From: an uncultured Aquimarina sp.
Lineage (GTDB): Bacteria; Bacteroidota; Bacteroidia; Flavobacteriales; Flavobacteriaceae
Length of the DNA: 64,000 bases
Reading direction: 5' to 3'
Assembly (NCBI RefSeq): GCF_947495315.1
Contig: NZ_CANLYD010000003.1
Location: 420,328-484,327 of the forward strand
The translations under genes and the position numbers were made by a program. Positions 63,984-64,000 of this stretch are shown here, piece after piece (positions within the stretch are counted from its first letter, which is position 1; every line of letters begins with the position of its first letter). A model generated the notes under the pieces. The model saw nothing but the letters and a program-made list of their open reading frames with translations. It made no database searches and was not told where the DNA came from.

Positions 63984-64000
63984 AAAAATTAAAAAATGTT

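Noticed and set aside
1..64000. CRISPR arrays, insertion sequences, phage genes
   Set aside because: No regularly spaced repeats, transposase or integrase signatures were seen in the frames or spacers.

Overview
The window is about 64 kb of a low-GC chromosome from a member of the Bacteroidota, almost certainly family Flavobacteriaceae (an Aquimarina-like marine bacterium is a reasonable guess, but the genus cannot be fixed from this sequence). The evidence is the TAnnTTTG-type -7 promoter boxes, the gliding-motility gene gldI beside ndk and a DHH phosphoesterase, many lipoproteins with acidic residues after the lipobox cysteine, sigma/FecR/TonB-receptor signalling, and the conserved gene orders parA-parB-DUF5683-dapB-lepB and ribH-small protein-mutL-rhomboid-rhomboid. 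No insertion sequence, phage gene or CRISPR array was seen.

Layout. 0-3.4 kb: a truncated DKNYY-repeat protein, a lipoprotein, a class V aminotransferase and a small conserved protein. 3.4-7.7 kb: two secreted amidohydrolases with three amidohydrolase domains between them, only one of which keeps its metal ligands. 7.8-14.2 kb: a membrane DUF3810/HExxH protein divergent from pepD, a cyclophilin-FKBP fusion lipoprotein, gldI, a DHH phosphoesterase and ndk. 14.3-25.2 kb: the most unusual part, with a TonB receptor carrying an STN signalling domain, a FecR anti-sigma factor, an ECF sigma factor, three large cysteine-rich PKD-like repeat lipoproteins and an HExxH metalloprotease lipoprotein. 25.4-34.1 kb: housekeeping genes (thioesterase, DciA-like, recF, a TPR protein, ribH, mutL, two rhomboids, an endonuclease/exonuclease/phosphatase protein). 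34.2-36.9 kb: an AAA-ATPase/TPR pair bounded on both sides by copies of the 3' end of the preceding gene. 36.9-44.2 kb: a lipoprotein, DUF6122, wbqC, two signal peptidase family proteins, dapB, DUF5683, parB and parA. 44.3-51.0 kb: M16 peptidase, a dienoyl-CoA-reductase-like SDR, and an accessory pair of CapK-like and ATP-grasp enzymes. 51.1-57.1 kb: both methylmalonyl-CoA mutase subunits separated by two small secreted proteins, then a FtsB/DivIC-like protein and udk. 57.2-63.8 kb: anmK, secreted proteins, and a TonB receptor - PQQ sugar dehydrogenase - cytochrome c operon. The window ends in a tRNA-Pro(UGG)-like sequence with abnormal D and T arms.

The best candidate for an undescribed system is the 14.3-25.2 kb locus. 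A 30-bp two-part promoter (GGTRGGGTA, exactly 14 bases, CGTTTYA) occurs four times: before the FecR/TonB-receptor operon and before each of the three cysteine-rich repeat lipoprotein genes. The sigma gene itself has a housekeeping-type box instead. This predicts a FecI/FecR/FecA-like relay that switches on a family of surface repeat lipoproteins rather than a SusD- or DUF4249-type uptake partner. The second candidate is the AAA/TPR cassette, whose flanking 68-bp direct repeats differ at 8 positions, 7 of them synonymous; this is the signature of an element that entered at the 3' end of a gene and supplied or displaced its terminal codons.
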